From NCBI GenBank assembly GCA_016706275.1, contig JADJJY010000002.1, forward strand, positions 296,001-360,000: 64,000 bases of DNA, read 5' to 3'. Under the pieces are notes generated by a model, which saw nothing but the letters and a program-made list of their open reading frames with translations, had not been told where the DNA came from and did no database searches. The translations under genes were made by a program, and so were the position numbers. The stretch is from Chloracidobacterium sp. (GTDB lineage Bacteria > Acidobacteriota > Blastocatellia > Pyrinomonadales > Pyrinomonadaceae). Positions 61,820 to 64,000 of this stretch are shown piece by piece (positions within the stretch are counted from its first letter, which is position 1; each line of letters starts with the position of its first letter).

Positions 61820-62737
61820 TTAACTTCCAAAGCTAAAACCGCCTCCGCTGCCGCCTTGAGATGGGAAGAACGGTTTCAGCATACCGGCAAACGCCGCCAG
61901 ATTGCGCGTTTGGATAAGGATCTCGCCCGGGCCTGTAAATTCTGCGACCATTCCCTCGCCGCTCAAGAAGCTCCGGAGATATCCGGCTTTCGCGGCTTTG
62001 CGGATGTCGTACTTCATATGGCCTTCCCAAGCGACGAGATGGCCGGTGTCGACGACGTATTGTTCGCCAGGACGCAGAACGCGGCGGTGGATCGCACCGA
62101 ATGACGAGACGAGTAGCAGTCCGGCACCTGATATCTGCAACAGAAATAGGCCTTCGCCGCCAAAGAATGACTTTGCTCCGCCAAATTTTGTATCGACGAC
62201 GAGTGAAGTATCACCGGCAAGGTACGAGCTCGACTGGACCATAAAGGTCTGGTTTTGCATCTCGATACCGGCAACGTCGCCGGGTGCTCCGGGGGCAAAT
62301 GTGACCTCGCCGGGACCGCCTTTTGCGGTAAATGTCGAGACAAATGCCGACTCGCCGCCGACGGCACGTTTTAGAGCACCAAATACGCCGCCTTTCATCT
62401 CAGAGTAAAGTTCGACGTTGGCCGACATTGAGACCATCGCACCTGCTTCGGCGGCGATCGTTTGTTCGGGTTGAAGGTTGACCATCGCGAGGGCAAATGC
62501 TCCCTGATGTTTGATCTCCCAAGTGTATCCGCGACCTTGCCCGCGGCCGTCGGCGTCAAAATGGAACGCTCCTCCGGAAGTCGGCGCTGCGGACGGAGGC
62601 GGTGATGAAGAAACCGGTGGCTGAGCCGCGACCGGCGGAACCGGATTCGGAATAACGGCATCGGCAAGCGTAAAACCGCACGAGCCGCAAAATTTGGCTC
62701 CATCCATCAGATCCACTGTACATTTCGGACAATTCAT
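61820..62737 (-). CDS. AIM24/TIGR00266-type protein with N-terminal zinc ribbon
   Basis: The 305-residue product starts with a double CxxC zinc ribbon (MNCPKCTVDLMDGAKFCGSC). A Pro/Ser linker follows. An AIM24-type beta-helix core then reads LNPEQ-like repeats: AIAAEAGAMVSMSANVELYS style (QTIAAEAGAMVSMSANVELY), GGVFGALKRAVGGESAFVST, FGGEGLFLLQISGAGLLLVS. A Gly/Ser tail ends the chain. The role is unknown in bacteria. It overlaps the LOG-family gene by four bases. Confidence 0.85.
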   Translation of the reverse strand: MNCPKCTVDLMDGAKFCGSCGFTLADAVIPNPVPPVAAQPPVSSSPPPSAAPTSGGAFHFDADGRGQGRGYTWEIKHQGAFALAMVNLQPEQTIAAEAGAMVSMSANVELYSEMKGGVFGALKRAVGGESAFVSTFTAKGGPGEVTFAPGAPGDVAGIEMQNQTFMVQSSSYLAGDTSLVVDTKFGGAKSFFGGEGLFLLQISGAGLLLVSSFGAIHRRVLRPGEQYVVDTGHLVAWEGHMKYDIRKAAKAGYLRSFLSGEGMVAEFTGPGEILIQTRNLAAFAGMLKPFFPSQGGSGGGFSFGS

Positions 62738-63285
62738 ACAACAACTCCACTCGATTTAGTAATAATGATCTCCGACGCATCCGCAGCCGTGTCGGCAAAA
62801 TCCAAAAAACTCGTGTCCGCGTCGCTCACGACAAGATGCTGTTGCCACGCATCGACGACGGGTTTCCAGCAATCACCGACGAGCACGAGCGGGCGTCTGC
62901 CGATAACTCCGGTCGTCAGTTTGTTCCAGACGAGCGAGATCTCAGTAACGGTTCCCATTCCGCCCTTAAATGCAACGAAACCGACAGATCGGGTAATGAG
63001 ATTTTGCAAACGGTCGTAGAAATGGTCGGTCGCGACCTTGTCGGTCAGAAAGCGGTTTGGCTCGTGCTTGAACTGATTCATCACGATGCCAAGCACACGC
63101 CCGCCCGCCTCACGAGCACCGCGCGAGGCGGCCTCCATGATTCCCAGATATCCGCCGGTACAGATGGTAAATCCGGCCTCGGCGAGCCGTCGGCCCATCT
63201 CCTTGGCAGACTGGTATTCGGGCGAAGCTTCTTTACATTTCGCCCCGCCAAATATCGTTACAATTTTTTCAGAATTATCGCTCAC
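62734..63285 (-). CDS. LOG family protein (putative nucleoside monophosphate phosphoribohydrolase)
   Basis: The product (about 183 residues) contains VTIFGGAKCKEASPEYQSAK, ICTGGYLGIMEAASRGAREA and AFKGGMGTVTEISLVWNKLT, the P-G-G-x-G-T-x-x-E type motif of the lysine-decarboxylase-like/LOG fold. Such enzymes release free cytokinin-like bases from nucleotides or act on related nucleotides. I prefer the GTG at 63285 (MSDNSEKIVT); a TTG start at 63297 would add four residues. It is the first gene of the LOG-AIM24-ptsI run. Confidence 0.87.
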   Translation of the reverse strand: MSDNSEKIVTIFGGAKCKEASPEYQSAKEMGRRLAEAGFTICTGGYLGIMEAASRGAREAGGRVLGIVMNQFKHEPNRFLTDKVATDHFYDRLQNLITRSVGFVAFKGGMGTVTEISLVWNKLTTGVIGRRPLVLVGDCWKPVVDAWQQHLVVSDADTSFLDFADTAADASEIIITKSSGVVV

Positions 63286-63332
63286 GTATGACCCCAATTA
63301 TATCCTGATGCCCTAATTTCACAAAAGCGGGT

Positions 63333-64000
63333 TCAAGCCTCAGCTTCTTCGGGCGTGAGATTCCCTGCCTCGTGTATTGCTTTGGCCGAATCAACAAATA
63401 GCAAGATGATACTGCCCACAATGAAAAATACGATCAGCGCGAGTATCGCCGGCCGGTATGAATTAGTAAGTTGAGCGACGAGCCCGAAGACTACCGGCCC
63501 AAGCCACGAAGTCCCGCGTTCCGAGATCTCGTATATCCCAAAAAACGCTGACTCGCGTCCCTCGGGTATCATCTGTGAAAACAATGACCGCGACAGTGCC
63601 TGCGATCCGCCCAACACAAACCCGATCAGGCCGCTCATCACGTAGGCTTGCGTGACAGTATCGAGCCATCCGTACGCATAGATCACGATGCATGACCATA
63701 TCGCGAGAGCTATAAGTATCGCAGTTTTTGTGCTAGTGAAATGGGCGATCCGCTCAAACGTTATCGCCCCGACAAAGGCGACGATCTGTGCGATCAGAAA
63801 CGCTATGAACAGCACCGTGCGCTCGGTCGGCAGCCCTCGTGCAACAAACAGCTCTTGCGACAAAAAAATCGACGATGCCGTGATGACCGTCTGGATACCG
63901 TCGTTATAAAGCAGGTACGCGATGAGAAACAGCAGCGTCTGCTTTAATTTGAACAGCTCTTTGAGCGTGGCTTTCAGTTCGCCAAAGCCCGCGATAACCA
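63333..64000 (-). CDS. MFS transporter, UMF1 (Atg22-like) type (5' part missing)
   Basis: The reverse-strand frame is open from the window edge to the stop at 63333. It reads ELFKLKQTLLFLIAYLLYND then GIQTVITASSIFLSQEL, and later YVMSGLIGFVLGGSQALSRS and FGIYEISERGTSWLGPVVFG. The LLYNDGIQTV and GGxQALSRS motifs are typical of UMF1-type major facilitator proteins. Six or so transmembrane helices are visible, the C-terminal half. The N-terminal part lies beyond the right edge. Confidence 0.88.
   Translation of the reverse strand, partial: VIAGFGELKATLKELFKLKQTLLFLIAYLLYNDGIQTVITASSIFLSQELFVARGLPTERTVLFIAFLIAQIVAFVGAITFERIAHFTSTKTAILIALAIWSCIVIYAYGWLDTVTQAYVMSGLIGFVLGGSQALSRSLFSQMIPEGRESAFFGIYEISERGTSWLGPVVFGLVAQLTNSYRPAILALIVFFIVGSIILLFVDSAKAIHEAGNLTPEEAEA

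Overview
The window looks like ordinary chromosome from a Gram-negative (diderm) bacterium, most plausibly an acidobacterium of the Blastocatellia/Pyrinomonadaceae type. This is inferred from gene content, not from a marker tree: no rRNA is present. Supporting signs are a fused LptF-LptG permease, a heptose (LPS core) operon, a Wza-like export protein, many short secreted proteins and lipoproteins with Asn/Ala/Thr-rich linkers, fused gamma-alpha KorA, and moderate-to-high GC. No transposase, integrase, phage gene or CRISPR array was seen.

Layout. 1-5.2 kb: hslV (cut by the left edge), a C26 amidotransferase, two small membrane proteins, recO and lptFG. 5.3-8.7 kb: an accessory patch with two convergent genes that both carry an HEPN-like R-N-x3-H motif. 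9-17.9 kb: housekeeping block with ahcY-metK, miaB-bifunctional nuclease, and dnaE-accA. 17.9-22.4 kb: small and hypothetical genes, a 20-bp tandem repeat array, ssb, and a beta-propeller protein. 22.4-30 kb (minus strand): a sugar-nucleotide/heptose operon (GDP-mannose-epimerase-like, HldE2-GmhA fusion, HldE1, WecB-like) running into an HPr-kinase-like protein, a PqqD-domain protein with a Cys-rich tail, a nucleotidyltransferase, tsaB and rimI. 30-37 kb: mutS, glycosylasparaginase, HIT protein, nagZ-like, peptide-binding lipoprotein, then tRNA-Gly and tRNA-Cys. 37-40 kb: DUF305 and LVIVD secreted proteins. 40.6-45.6 kb: a 2-oxoacid:ferredoxin oxidoreductase (KorAB) operon with a GltD-like iron-sulfur flavoprotein. 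45.7-49.1 kb: an asparagine synthetase/HTTM-like membrane protein pair. 49-53.7 kb: secreted proteins, including a zinc metallopeptidase, a protein resembling domain 4 of cholesterol-dependent cytolysins, and an M60 peptidase. 54-64 kb: P1B ATPase, prepilin peptidase, TPR protein, RNase P RNA, polysaccharide export protein, PTS enzyme I, AIM24-like, LOG-family and UMF1-type MFS genes (cut by the right edge).

The most interesting locus is 24.5-26 kb. A 158-residue protein joins a PqqD (RRE-like) domain to a twin-arginine-like hydrophobic segment and a 25-residue tail with six cysteines. It has its own near-consensus promoter and its own terminator, and sits between an HprK-like kinase and a nucleotidyltransferase. 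It has the architecture expected of a leader-fused modified-peptide precursor, but no classical RiPP cyclase is adjacent. Other leads are the HEPN pair, the detached cytolysin domain, the AsnB/HTTM pair, the 20-bp array, and several families of dispersed palindromic repeats, one of which is translated inside the GltD-like gene.

Two genes (miaB, korA) are broken by single-base losses in short homopolymers. Both reading frames are otherwise intact, so sequencing or assembly error is the leading explanation.
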